This document shows, piece after piece, positions 6,475 through 13,971 of a DNA stretch of 37,696 bases (position 1 is the first letter of the stretch; every line of letters starts with the position of its first letter). The position numbers and the translations under genes were made by a program. A model generated the notes under the pieces. That model was not told the origin of the DNA. It saw nothing but the letters and a program-made list of their open reading frames with translations, and did no database searches. The stretch comes from a virus: IMG/VR virus record IMGVR_UViG_3300030333_003867, positions 1 through 37,696 of that record; one strand, given 5' to 3'.

Positions 6475-8765
6475 TAGATTTCGAGATTCTCAAAGAGGCA
6501 GGCACAACCAACGAGAGGTTGAGGGAAATGTTTACAGCGAAGCTTCCGCCGAAGCCGATGCTGGATGAGCTTCCCAAAGAGGAACGCAAAAGGATTGAGA
6601 AGGACATCGACAACAGGAAAAAGATTGAAGATGTAATTAGCAGTCGTGTCTCTGAACATATCCTGTGGTCATTAAAGAACCACCACCTGTATTCATCAGT
6701 TGATCTGGCATGGGATTCAACCCCGATCACCAGACAAATAGTTCCGCTAGTGTTGTATGCTCAGAAGAGAATCAACATGGAAGCCTGTGTTAAAGAACTT
6801 GGGAAGCTAAAGAACACCAGTCAGTACGTTAAGAAGGATGCCAAGGGCAGCGTTGTCGGCATCAACTTGCCTAAATTTTTCGAGGTAAACATCAACCTTA
6901 TTAGATCGTTTGTTACCCGACGACTAGCCGCACAAAGCAACAGGTTCAACAACCTGTATCCATTCTTTAAGTACGAGGCTAGAACCACAGAGCCAGCCGG
7001 TAAATTAAGGGCTGATGTACTGAGCCAGCGCATCGATGTGATGGCAGATCAGTACAACTACCGGCACTTCCAGACCCAGCTTATAAGGGACATGTTCCTG
7101 TACGGACACTCAGTAGCATTCCCAAGAGCAGCATGGGAAAGAGATGTGCATTGGGAACAGACTCCTATCTCAGAGCAGTACGCTACCGAGGGAACGATGA
7201 CCAAGAAGCGTACCAAGATAGTCAGGGAAGGCGTAAGCTGGGTCGCTCCTCACCCAACAAGAACCTTCTATGATTTCAACTATCCCCTAGCCAGCCTCAA
7301 CACAGATACTGGCTGTGAGTATGTGGGATTCTGGGACATATGCCGATTCGGTGACATCTTAGAGAATCCTAACTACTTTAACAGGGACGAGGTTGGGTTT
7401 AGCTCTGGGCAAATAGGATTGTTCAGTCGGTATGCTAATTACTTTAACCAGTACTACACAACAATCACTCCCCCCACGCAGAAGGATGACCTGACCAGCT
7501 TCAATGACAGGAAGAATCAAGTCGGCCACTATGGCGGGGAAGAGAAGGACACCTCGGTATTCATCACAGAATACTTTGTTAAGATCATACCCAAGGATTA
7601 CGGGATAGGTACATACCCGTTCCCTGTGTGGGTACACCTCAAGGTTGCCGGAGAATACACAGTTGTTTACGCAGAGATACTGCCAAGCGCACCGGCTTCG
7701 GTCTTCTCATTTAATGAGAACGACTCACGTTTGCTGAACATATCCGTGGCACACGAACTGATGCCGTTCCAAGATCAGTTGACCAACCTGTTCAGCCAGC
7801 TACTTGAAACCGCAAAGGCAGACCTGTTCTCTGTCGCCATAATCAACTCAGACCTATGGCCGGACAACGACGAGGGTCACAAGGCTTTGGAGGATTTCCG
7901 CAACACCATGAAGGGGGAGAACTTCTACGCCTCCACTCATGCGTTGGATGCCAGCTTCAGCAAGCTGCAAGACTTGGGCATAGACCCGACAGCGGACAAC
8001 ATATTTAAGGTTGTAAGGAGTCAGCCCAATGGAAACCTGACAAACATATTCAACTCAATCACACAGCTACTGGCTATGGCTGAGAGACTGATGGCTTTGT
8101 CTCCGCAAGAGCAAGGTCAGCCAGCGCCAAGGGAAATCTCTGCAACCGAGGTGCTATCCATTAGCAACACAACCGACAGCGTTTACACATTTATATCCGA
8201 TGCCATCGATGAAGGGCGAGCCAGCATGAAGCGTGTCCTTTACGAGTCGCTAATATCATGTGGCAGCAATTCAATTCACCTTCCAGTTCTTGGACGGTAC
8301 ACAAGAAACATAATTGAAAGGGCAGGATTTGAGGTGGAGATGGGCGACGGAGATTTGATGGATCCTGACATGGAACGTAGGTACACCGTCATAGGAAGCA
8401 AGCGAGCCTTGTGCCATGACTACATATTTACGAGCCGCGACGGCAGCGAAAGAGCAAGCAACTCGCAGGCTGCTAATGTTCTGGTTCAACTTATACAGGT
8501 ACTCAATCAGCCACAGGTTCTAGGAGCTATCGGCAAGGAGAAATACTTTGAGATCATCAATGAGATATTCCGCCTGAGTGGCGCGGGAGTAGACTTAAAG
8601 CTAGAGCTAAGTCCTGGTGACGATGACAGCATGACAGCACCAGATGATCAGACGCAGGCTGCACTTCAGCAGTTCGGACAAGCGATTCAGAAAAACAGCG
8701 CAGACATACAGGCGATAGTGCAAGCCATACAAGGGCCGGAGCAACCCGTGCAGGCTATGCAGTAA
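6471..8765 (+). CDS. Portal protein (head-tail connector ring)
   Basis: Position between large terminase and scaffold/capsid, and a length of 764 residues in the range of podovirus portals, support this call. It would form the dodecameric ring at one capsid vertex through which DNA passes and to which the tail binds. The N-terminal 60 residues are charged and helical, followed by a mixed region with many aromatic residues (RFNNLYPFFKYEA, SRYANYFNQYYTT) and a C-terminal helical part. The end is Gln-rich (IQAIVQAIQGPEQPVQAMQ), a flexible or barrel-like tail. There is no single diagnostic motif, so assignment rests on context and size. ATGA overlap with the preceding 40-codon gene. Confidence 0.8.
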   Translation: MIDFEILKEAGTTNERLREMFTAKLPPKPMLDELPKEERKRIEKDIDNRKKIEDVISSRVSEHILWSLKNHHLYSSVDLAWDSTPITRQIVPLVLYAQKRINMEACVKELGKLKNTSQYVKKDAKGSVVGINLPKFFEVNINLIRSFVTRRLAAQSNRFNNLYPFFKYEARTTEPAGKLRADVLSQRIDVMADQYNYRHFQTQLIRDMFLYGHSVAFPRAAWERDVHWEQTPISEQYATEGTMTKKRTKIVREGVSWVAPHPTRTFYDFNYPLASLNTDTGCEYVGFWDICRFGDILENPNYFNRDEVGFSSGQIGLFSRYANYFNQYYTTITPPTQKDDLTSFNDRKNQVGHYGGEEKDTSVFITEYFVKIIPKDYGIGTYPFPVWVHLKVAGEYTVVYAEILPSAPASVFSFNENDSRLLNISVAHELMPFQDQLTNLFSQLLETAKADLFSVAIINSDLWPDNDEGHKALEDFRNTMKGENFYASTHALDASFSKLQDLGIDPTADNIFKVVRSQPNGNLTNIFNSITQLLAMAERLMALSPQEQGQPAPREISATEVLSISNTTDSVYTFISDAIDEGRASMKRVLYESLISCGSNSIHLPVLGRYTRNIIERAGFEVEMGDGDLMDPDMERRYTVIGSKRALCHDYIFTSRDGSERASNSQAANVLVQLIQVLNQPQVLGAIGKEKYFEIINEIFRLSGAGVDLKLELSPGDDDSMTAPDDQTQAALQQFGQAIQKNSADIQAIVQAIQGPEQPVQAMQ

Positions 8766-8768
8766 TTT

Positions 8769-10268
8769 ATGGCAACAGTAGCAGAACAAACAGAGACAAA
8801 TGAACTACAGCAAACACTCGAAGAGCAAGAAGGGCAGCATGTACAAGAGCAGCAGCCCGAAGCCGAAGAGCAGCAATCCCAAGCCGAAGAGCCGGAAGAA
8901 GTAGGGTCAATCCACGACGACCCTTTACTGAGTTCTTTGTATGAAGACCTTGGCTTAATATCTAAACCCGAAGAGGTAGAGATAGAACAAGTCGAGGAAC
9001 CTCAACCCGAAGAACCAGAACCAGAGCCGGAGCCAGAGCCGGAACAAGCCAGTCAGGACGACGAGCCTGACCAACCGGAGCCGGAGCCAGAGGAAGAACC
9101 CAAACGAAACAAGACGTTTGAGGTTAAACCTCCTGTTACCCAAACAGATGTCAGGGATGCGGTGCGTGAAGAGTTTGAGAAGTTCAAGCTACCTCAACAA
9201 ACTCCAGAGCCAGAACCAGAACCAAAGAAACCTGTAGACTCTTACGAGGAGACTCTTCTCGACGAGCAGCGTGATGAACTTGCCTTGGCTAGATACGCCG
9301 AAAGCAAGATGCCCGACAAGTACAACAAGATGGGCAAGAAGCTGTTAGACTTCTATAAAAAACTGGATGCCTATGCTGAAAAAGCACATGAAGACCCAGA
9401 CAGAACGCTAGATCAAAACGACGAAGAGTTCATGCGGTTCATCGAGGATAATAAGCCCACCATTTCTGCGTCTGAAACCAAGAAGCTGGAGAAAATGATG
9501 TGGAAAGAGGAAGCCCTTGAGGAAGCCCGTAAGGAAACTCAGAAAGACCGGCAGGATTTTGAGCGTAAACTCCATGAGCTAGAAGCAAGGCCGAAGATTA
9601 ATGAAACGATAAAAGAGTTTGAGTCTAGCCTGCCTGCAATGGTTCCCGATGAGATAGGAGATTTGATTCGTGATGGCGGACTAGACAAGGCCGAGAAGGA
9701 AAGCCCTTATGAGGTGTCCATCATTAAGGAGAAGATAGCTAGTGCCACCAACCTTGCCAAAGAATACTTAAACATAAGTAACGGCATCAAAGATTTTGAT
9801 GGGAACAATAACAATCACTCTTGGTTGTTAAGTTTCATCAACAATCAAGCTGAGTACTTTGCGAAAAATGGTGGCAACGATCTGGTCAGGCAGGATTCGT
9901 ATGGCAACAAGGCAAACTTTGTTACACCTACTGAATACGCAGGGCTTGCGGGAAAAGGACAAACGTCTGGCAAATGGACATTCACTAGCGACGACGTGCT
10001 TAAAATGCTTGGGGCTAATGCCATTAAAGAAGCACAAGACACCATAAAAACTGAGGAAGAACGGTTAACTAGGATGGGTTTTGTTCGTCAAAAGAAATCA
10101 CCCGCCGCAGAACCGAAGAAAAAAACTAAGCAAGCAGCCGAAGCAAAGCCAATTACTCCACCCAAATCAAAGTCTAGTGCAGGCCCAGGTGCTGCTGATA
10201 GTTCAGCATTAGAGGAGTCTTCACCTGTCGGGGGCGACATCATTGACATACTGAATATGAAAGAGTGA
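8769..10268 (+). CDS. Scaffold-like capsid assembly protein
   Basis: Lies directly between portal and major capsid, where scaffolds are found. Residues about 1-150 are extremely acidic and rich in Glu, Gln and Pro, with Glu-Pro dipeptide runs (EPEPEPEPEQ and EPEPKKP) encoded by hexanucleotide repeats. Residues about 160-330 are charged helices with coiled-coil character. The C-terminus is basic (AEPKKKTKQAAEAKP), as in scaffolds that touch the inner capsid through a basic tail. Length is 499 residues, longer than T7 scaffold. No protease motif is seen, so a protease-scaffold fusion is not supported. The TCCGC/GCGGA hairpin follows the stop. Confidence 0.7.
   Translation: MATVAEQTETNELQQTLEEQEGQHVQEQQPEAEEQQSQAEEPEEVGSIHDDPLLSSLYEDLGLISKPEEVEIEQVEEPQPEEPEPEPEPEPEQASQDDEPDQPEPEPEEEPKRNKTFEVKPPVTQTDVRDAVREEFEKFKLPQQTPEPEPEPKKPVDSYEETLLDEQRDELALARYAESKMPDKYNKMGKKLLDFYKKLDAYAEKAHEDPDRTLDQNDEEFMRFIEDNKPTISASETKKLEKMMWKEEALEEARKETQKDRQDFERKLHELEARPKINETIKEFESSLPAMVPDEIGDLIRDGGLDKAEKESPYEVSIIKEKIASATNLAKEYLNISNGIKDFDGNNNNHSWLLSFINNQAEYFAKNGGNDLVRQDSYGNKANFVTPTEYAGLAGKGQTSGKWTFTSDDVLKMLGANAIKEAQDTIKTEEERLTRMGFVRQKKSPAAEPKKKTKQAAEAKPITPPKSKSSAGPGAADSSALEESSPVGGDIIDILNMKE
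9012..9098 (+). repeat. GAGCCR hexanucleotide repeats coding Glu-Pro runs
   Basis: Two stretches (about 9012-9044 and 9074-9098) consist of imperfect GAGCCA/GAGCCG/GAACCA units, each encoding Glu-Pro. A third short run lies near 9205-9225. They likely arose by slippage and would vary in length among relatives without breaking the frame, as units are multiples of three. Confidence 0.7.
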
Positions 10269-10269
10269 T

Positions 10270-10321
10270 TCCGCACAACGGCGGATAAATAATTTATAGG
10301 CTAGAATAAATTCATTTAGCC
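10270..10321 (+). terminator. Two hairpins after the scaffold gene
   Basis: TCCGC/GCGGA with a 6-base loop (10270-10285) is followed by an AT-rich stretch. A second stem of seven pairs, including one G-U (10299-10305 with 10315-10321), is followed by T-rich sequence with a run of six T at about 10336-10341. Either could slow or partly end transcription before the capsid gene. The first stem matches that at 1301-1316. Confidence 0.45.
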
Positions 10322-10417
10322 TGCATTTTATAAACTTTTTTGGCGGGTCATATACCGTCCTGTAAATTGATTTCAACCTTCTTGTAAGGGAAACCAATAA
10401 TAGTATAGGACTAAATT
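10322..10417 (+). promoter_or_regulatory. Non-coding leader before the capsid gene, possible promoter
   Basis: This is the second half of the longest gene-free stretch (149 bases in all). It is AT-rich and lacks the shared TTTCCNTTGACCCA motif. A weak -35/-10 pair, TTGTAA (10382-10387) and TATAGG (10404-10409) with a 16-base spacer, could serve the capsid gene; a GGT-ATAT-ACC type palindrome lies near 10347. AGGA (10407-10410) is the likely ribosome site. A dedicated promoter would fit the high demand for capsid protein, but the match is weak. Confidence 0.3.
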
Positions 10418-12316
10418 ATGGCACTCAGTAATACAGTAAGTGGGACAAGAACACTTCCCACGGACAATTGTACACCACGCGCCTTAGTCGTCGATGATAG
10501 CTGCGGCTGCACCCTTACCAAGGCCAGCTTCAAGGCTATGACGAAAGACATGTTTGAGGCTCAAGGTATGGACGAAGTCGGCATGGCCCGAATCATCGCC
10601 CAGACTAAAGAGGCTCGACTAGCAGGCGCACAAGAGCGGACATTAACTGATCTTCTCTTGAGTCGGCACGTCTCATTGCCCACGGCAAAGGGAGGTGGAA
10701 GCGAATCGATCATTGCACCATTCAGCTTGGTTCCACGTCGCAACACAGTTAACCCGAATTACTTTCAAGTATATGCTGGGTCTGTTCCTGCGACAGGTGA
10801 TGCAGCTATTGCATCTGGAGGAACTGCAATTGATGCAACTGCGACAACAGGTGCTGGGGCTGAACTTCCAATGGAAGGCAGTTCTAATGCCGCCATCGCA
10901 AACACGTTTGCGTGGACAATAAAAGTCTACCTTGGGCCAGACCCAGGAAGTGGTATTACCAAGCAAAACTTCAACAAGGGTTCCGTTGATAATCTTGGCC
11001 GGTTCTTCCTTCCTGGTATGTTCATCATGGTCGAAACAAATGGTAACGGAATTTACCAAGGGCCGGGTGCTGACTCTGATAGTTACAGCGTTCAGATGGA
11101 GGTTATCGGTGCTAAGTCGCTAACAAACCAGACTGTGAACGGTGTTGCTGGATACGAAGCTGCCGAGGTTATTGTTAAGCCAAGCGTAGATAAGGATACA
11201 TGGGCTGGCTATAACGGTACTGGCCCATTGAACTCTGGTACTGCCGCTGAGAAATTACTCAAGCAAAAGCATCAGCCAATCGCTGGTACTTTGTCTATCT
11301 TGGCTAACTCTGTCAGCGACTACGAGAAGTGGTGCGAACAAGGGCCAGCCATCAACGACTTAAACCTTGTTGAATATTGGCAACAAACGATGCGGTGGAC
11401 GCATTGTTACAACGACGAGTACTTGAAGGCTCTTGAAGCTCCGTATTCATCTGACTGGTTCAAGAAGTTCCGTAGCTTGCCACTTGCACAACAACGCAAG
11501 CAACAGGAGATGCTTCACGAACGTGCGTTTTATAACACCGTCTTCTACGGACAGGCTATAAACGACAAGCAAACCGTCAATGGTTATACCGATCTGCCAA
11601 AGGTCTATGACTCAGCAGATGTCACCTGTCACCTAGAGTACAAAGCCAACACGCTTGGTATTCGCACACAGCTTAATGAGTGCGGACGTGTACATCCTGG
11701 GGCAAACGCTGCCTTAAATATCGACACGATTCTTGAAGCTGCCTACGCAGTTAAGAGAGAGCGTGAGAATACAGCAGGCACGGTTGACACCATCGATGCC
11801 ATGACCGACAGGTTCACGGCTGCTAAGATTCACGACATAATGATCAAGTACTACAAGGCTAAATATAGTGCTGACATTACGTTGTTTATCCAAGCTGGTC
11901 AGAAGCTGACGGATAGTGTGACCGGCAAGGTTGCCTACACCTACAACAAGTACGACATTCCAGATCACGGCCTGAGTTTGGCGGTGTTCACCGATCCGTA
12001 CTTTGATGATCGTTTGACTGCCACCACAGGTGCGCCAACGTCTCTTGCCGCCGGTATGAAAACCCGCGCACGGACGTTCTGGATGATCGACTGGTCTGAT
12101 ATTGCTATCAATATCGTTAAGACTAACAGCGTTCGTCGTCAGACTGATGTGGACAATGACATTTACAACTGTGTCATTCAGCCAAACGTCAATCACTACA
12201 TCTTGAACTCCAAGACTTTTGAAGTTCGGGTTGGCAATCCAAATCGCCACGTTGTGATTGAGAACTTCACGGACGGGTGTCCGACCCTGACTGTTGCAGG
12301 GTGCGACCTGTCTTAA
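10418..12316 (+). CDS. Major capsid protein
   Basis: Context (portal, scaffold, this gene, decoration-like gene, connector) and its own leader make this the main shell subunit. It is 632 residues, large for a capsid protein. The N-terminus is polar, then a helical stretch (about 45-85, KDMFEAQGMDEVGMARIIAQ) and a Gly/Ala-rich segment near 120-155, with beta-rich sequence through the rest. The C-terminus ends in a hydrophobic beta segment with two cysteines (DGCPTLTVAGCDLS). No cleavage site or protease gene is evident. The extra length could be an inserted surface domain. The HK97 fold is presumed but cannot be read from sequence by eye. Confidence 0.8.
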   Translation: MALSNTVSGTRTLPTDNCTPRALVVDDSCGCTLTKASFKAMTKDMFEAQGMDEVGMARIIAQTKEARLAGAQERTLTDLLLSRHVSLPTAKGGGSESIIAPFSLVPRRNTVNPNYFQVYAGSVPATGDAAIASGGTAIDATATTGAGAELPMEGSSNAAIANTFAWTIKVYLGPDPGSGITKQNFNKGSVDNLGRFFLPGMFIMVETNGNGIYQGPGADSDSYSVQMEVIGAKSLTNQTVNGVAGYEAAEVIVKPSVDKDTWAGYNGTGPLNSGTAAEKLLKQKHQPIAGTLSILANSVSDYEKWCEQGPAINDLNLVEYWQQTMRWTHCYNDEYLKALEAPYSSDWFKKFRSLPLAQQRKQQEMLHERAFYNTVFYGQAINDKQTVNGYTDLPKVYDSADVTCHLEYKANTLGIRTQLNECGRVHPGANAALNIDTILEAAYAVKRERENTAGTVDTIDAMTDRFTAAKIHDIMIKYYKAKYSADITLFIQAGQKLTDSVTGKVAYTYNKYDIPDHGLSLAVFTDPYFDDRLTATTGAPTSLAAGMKTRARTFWMIDWSDIAINIVKTNSVRRQTDVDNDIYNCVIQPNVNHYILNSKTFEVRVGNPNRHVVIENFTDGCPTLTVAGCDLS

Positions 12317-12327
12317 AGTAATCACCA

Positions 12328-12360
12328 AGGGCGGGGGGGCTAGTCTCCCTCGCCCTATAT
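12328..12360 (+). terminator. Hairpin after the major capsid gene
   Basis: AGGGCG (12328-12333) pairs with CGCCCT (12351-12356), and the stem extends through the G-run against CTCCC with G-U pairs. It is followed by ATATTTGTAATATT. The stem is GC-rich but the T-run is poor, so partial termination or mRNA 3'-end protection of an abundant capsid transcript is more likely than full termination. Confidence 0.6.
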
Positions 12361-12370
12361 TTGTAATATT

Positions 12371-12748
12371 ATGGCACAGATAAAATCATACGACACGTTA
12401 TCGGACGTTAAAGATCACATTCAAAAAGGTAGAATCCTTTCCAAAGGAGCAAACCTTACCATTGCGAGTGGAGCTATTACTGTTACTGATTCGTTTCATC
12501 TAGTGGCGACAGAAGGTGCTGCCGCTAGTGATAATCTGGAAACAATTAATGGCGGCACTCAAGCAGGGCAAATCCTTGTCTTAATGGCTGCTGATGGAGG
12601 CGATACAGTTGTTGTCAAAAACAACACAGACCCAGGGTCTACGCTAGAAATTGGGGCTGACTTCAGCTTGGATAGCGAAGACGATTCCATCACGTTAATG
12701 TGGACAGGAACTAAATGGGTTGCACTTAGTACCCATAGCAATAGCTAA
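12371..12748 (+). CDS. Capsid decoration-like or virion surface beta protein, 125 aa
   Basis: The sequence has the pattern of a small beta domain repeated in many phage structural proteins: TIASGAITVTDSFHLV, then INGGTQAGQILVLMAADGGD, VVVKNN, ADFSLDSEDDSITLMWTGT and KWVALS. Such domains occur in phage fibres and head-surface proteins. Placed directly after the capsid gene and before a strong terminator, a capsid decoration or head-fibre subunit is most likely. No signal peptide or membrane segment. It would be made in step with the capsid protein since both lie between the same control elements. Confidence 0.65.
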   Translation: MAQIKSYDTLSDVKDHIQKGRILSKGANLTIASGAITVTDSFHLVATEGAAASDNLETINGGTQAGQILVLMAADGGDTVVVKNNTDPGSTLEIGADFSLDSEDDSITLMWTGTKWVALSTHSNS

Positions 12749-12773
12749 TTTCTCTGCTAACTGCTCGCCATTT

Positions 12774-12806
12774 GGGGTAGGGAGGAAACTCCCTGCCCCA
12801 TTTTTC
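12774..12806 (+). terminator. Strong intrinsic terminator after the decoration gene
   Basis: An 11-base-pair stem (12774-12784 with 12789-12799, one G-U pair) closes a GAAA tetraloop, a stable GNRA loop, and is followed by ATTTTT. This is a textbook Rho-independent terminator and would end the head-gene transcript. Its T-run leads directly into the second copy of TTTCCNTTGACCCA. Confidence 0.92.
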
Positions 12807-12837
12807 CTTTGACCCACCCTTATGCAGGAGTACTTTA
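12803..12837 (+). promoter_or_regulatory. Predicted promoter, copy 2 of the shared element
   Basis: TTTCCTTTGACCCA (12803-12816) overlaps the end of the terminator T-run. TTGACC is followed after 17 bases by ACTTTA, close to the ACCTTA found at the same spacing in copy 1. An AGGAG (12826-12830) lies inside the spacer, 13 bases before the next ATG; if transcription starts after the -10, that ribosome site would be missing from the RNA. The element would restart transcription for connector and tail genes. Confidence 0.55.
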
Positions 12838-12843
12838 AGAGTT

Positions 12844-13227
12844 ATGGCAGAAAAGCATTATGGCATTGCCAACGCGAACAGGCTAATTGAGGTCAATGGA
12901 GTCGCCTTGAGGTTCACTCCATATGAGCATAGCGCGGGTGCTTATACCGGATTCTATTCCACATCTAACACACAGGAACAAAAGTCTTTGGATGATCTTG
13001 TTAAGACCAAAGAGATTTTCGTGATGACTGGAGAGGAAATAGAAAACATTAAAAAAAAAGCACCAAGCTTGCGAAGCTCAACAGTTTCTCCGGCCCAACC
13101 CCCACCAGTAGAGGATGCGGTAGCTGTGGCAGAAGATAAAGAGCTACCAGATGTTGAAGATATCCTTGCTGTAGAGAAAGTGGCGAAGCCGGTAGTTAAA
13201 AAAAGAGGGCGTAACAAAAGCACATGA
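12844..13227 (+). CDS. Hypothetical protein, 127 aa, connector region
   Basis: The first 70 residues look like a small beta domain (YGIANANRLIEVNGVALRFT); the rest is Pro, Val and Glu rich, then a Lys/Arg-rich end (VVKKRGRNKST), so a folded head with a flexible charged tail is likely. No family is recognised. As first gene after the terminator/promoter cassette and with an ATGA overlap into the adaptor gene, it is probably a virion or head-completion component. Confidence 0.6.
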   Translation: MAEKHYGIANANRLIEVNGVALRFTPYEHSAGAYTGFYSTSNTQEQKSLDDLVKTKEIFVMTGEEIENIKKKAPSLRSSTVSPAQPPPVEDAVAVAEDKELPDVEDILAVEKVAKPVVKKRGRNKST

Positions 13228-13970
13228 CTTGGAGCGAGTTTAAAACTGACGTTAAAACCTTACTGACCGTCGATGCCAACAGGCTTGGCGCTACAGATTT
13301 CACTAATCGTTTTATCTTAGCCGGTACAGAGTCTGTCTTATCTCACGTTCCCTTTTACAGAACGGTTAACACAACTCGCTATAATAATACCGCCCCAATT
13401 GGAATCAAACCGTTAACCACAGAGGGCAACGCATCTGCTGGTGTTCTGCCAGAGCAGGCAAACGTCATACAGGCGTGGGTAATTACTGACGCAGATGGTG
13501 ATCCATCAGTAACCGATAGCTCAGATTCTGAATGCGTCAGGTATCCCTTGATTTCATACAGCTATTCAAACCGTCAGGATTTAATATGCGACACCCCCGT
13601 CATGGAAAGATCACAAGGGTATATGGCTATCGGAAAAGCCGGTGACTTCTTTGTCTACCCAAGACTAATTGACTCAGAGATTCTTGAGCTAACATGGGAA
13701 GGTGAAAGAGCTAATCACCAGGATTCAGACAAGGTTCCATATGACTCTCCTGTTGCAGAGTGCGTGGCTGAATATGTAAAGGCGCACGTCAAGAGAGAGG
13801 TCGATCACGACTTAAAACTTTATGAGAGTTACTTATCTTCGTTTCGGCGCAAGCGTCGTGACCTTTATTTGAACACACGTTCAAGAACCCACATCCGTAA
13901 ACAGGATGGCACGGGTAGAATTTTTACAAGTGTATGTACAGAAACAGAGGTAGAAACCAGCAATTGCTAA
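13224..13970 (+). CDS. Head-tail adaptor (tail tubular protein A-like)
   Basis: The 248-residue length, position before the tail nozzle gene and overall pattern fit the adaptor that docks the tail on the portal in short-tailed phages. The N-terminus (TWSEFKTDVKTLL) and the segment EILELTWEGE with PVAECVAEYVKAHVKREVDHDLKLYESYLSSFRRKRRD form the long-helix part typical of these adaptors. The evidence is position plus helical pattern, not a catalytic motif. The start overlaps the previous stop as ATGA. Confidence 0.65.
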   Translation: MTWSEFKTDVKTLLTVDANRLGATDFTNRFILAGTESVLSHVPFYRTVNTTRYNNTAPIGIKPLTTEGNASAGVLPEQANVIQAWVITDADGDPSVTDSSDSECVRYPLISYSYSNRQDLICDTPVMERSQGYMAIGKAGDFFVYPRLIDSEILELTWEGERANHQDSDKVPYDSPVAECVAEYVKAHVKREVDHDLKLYESYLSSFRRKRRDLYLNTRSRTHIRKQDGTGRIFTSVCTETEVETSNC

Positions 13971-13971
13971 A

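Noticed and set aside
6341-6568. A 75-codon TTG-initiated frame overlapping the portal gene start.
   Set aside because: Its start has no space after the Shine-Dalgarno and it overlaps about 98 bases of the portal gene; the ATG frame at 6352 with ATGA coupling explains the ribosome site better.
8955-9143. Reverse-strand frame rich in Leu, Arg and Phe opposite the scaffold.
   Set aside because: It is the antisense of the Glu-Pro repeat tract; low complexity and no ribosome site.
11714-12328. Reverse-strand frame of 204 codons opposite the capsid gene.
   Set aside because: It is a shadow of the capsid coding frame, with no promoter or ribosome site, and every other convincing gene here is on the + strand.
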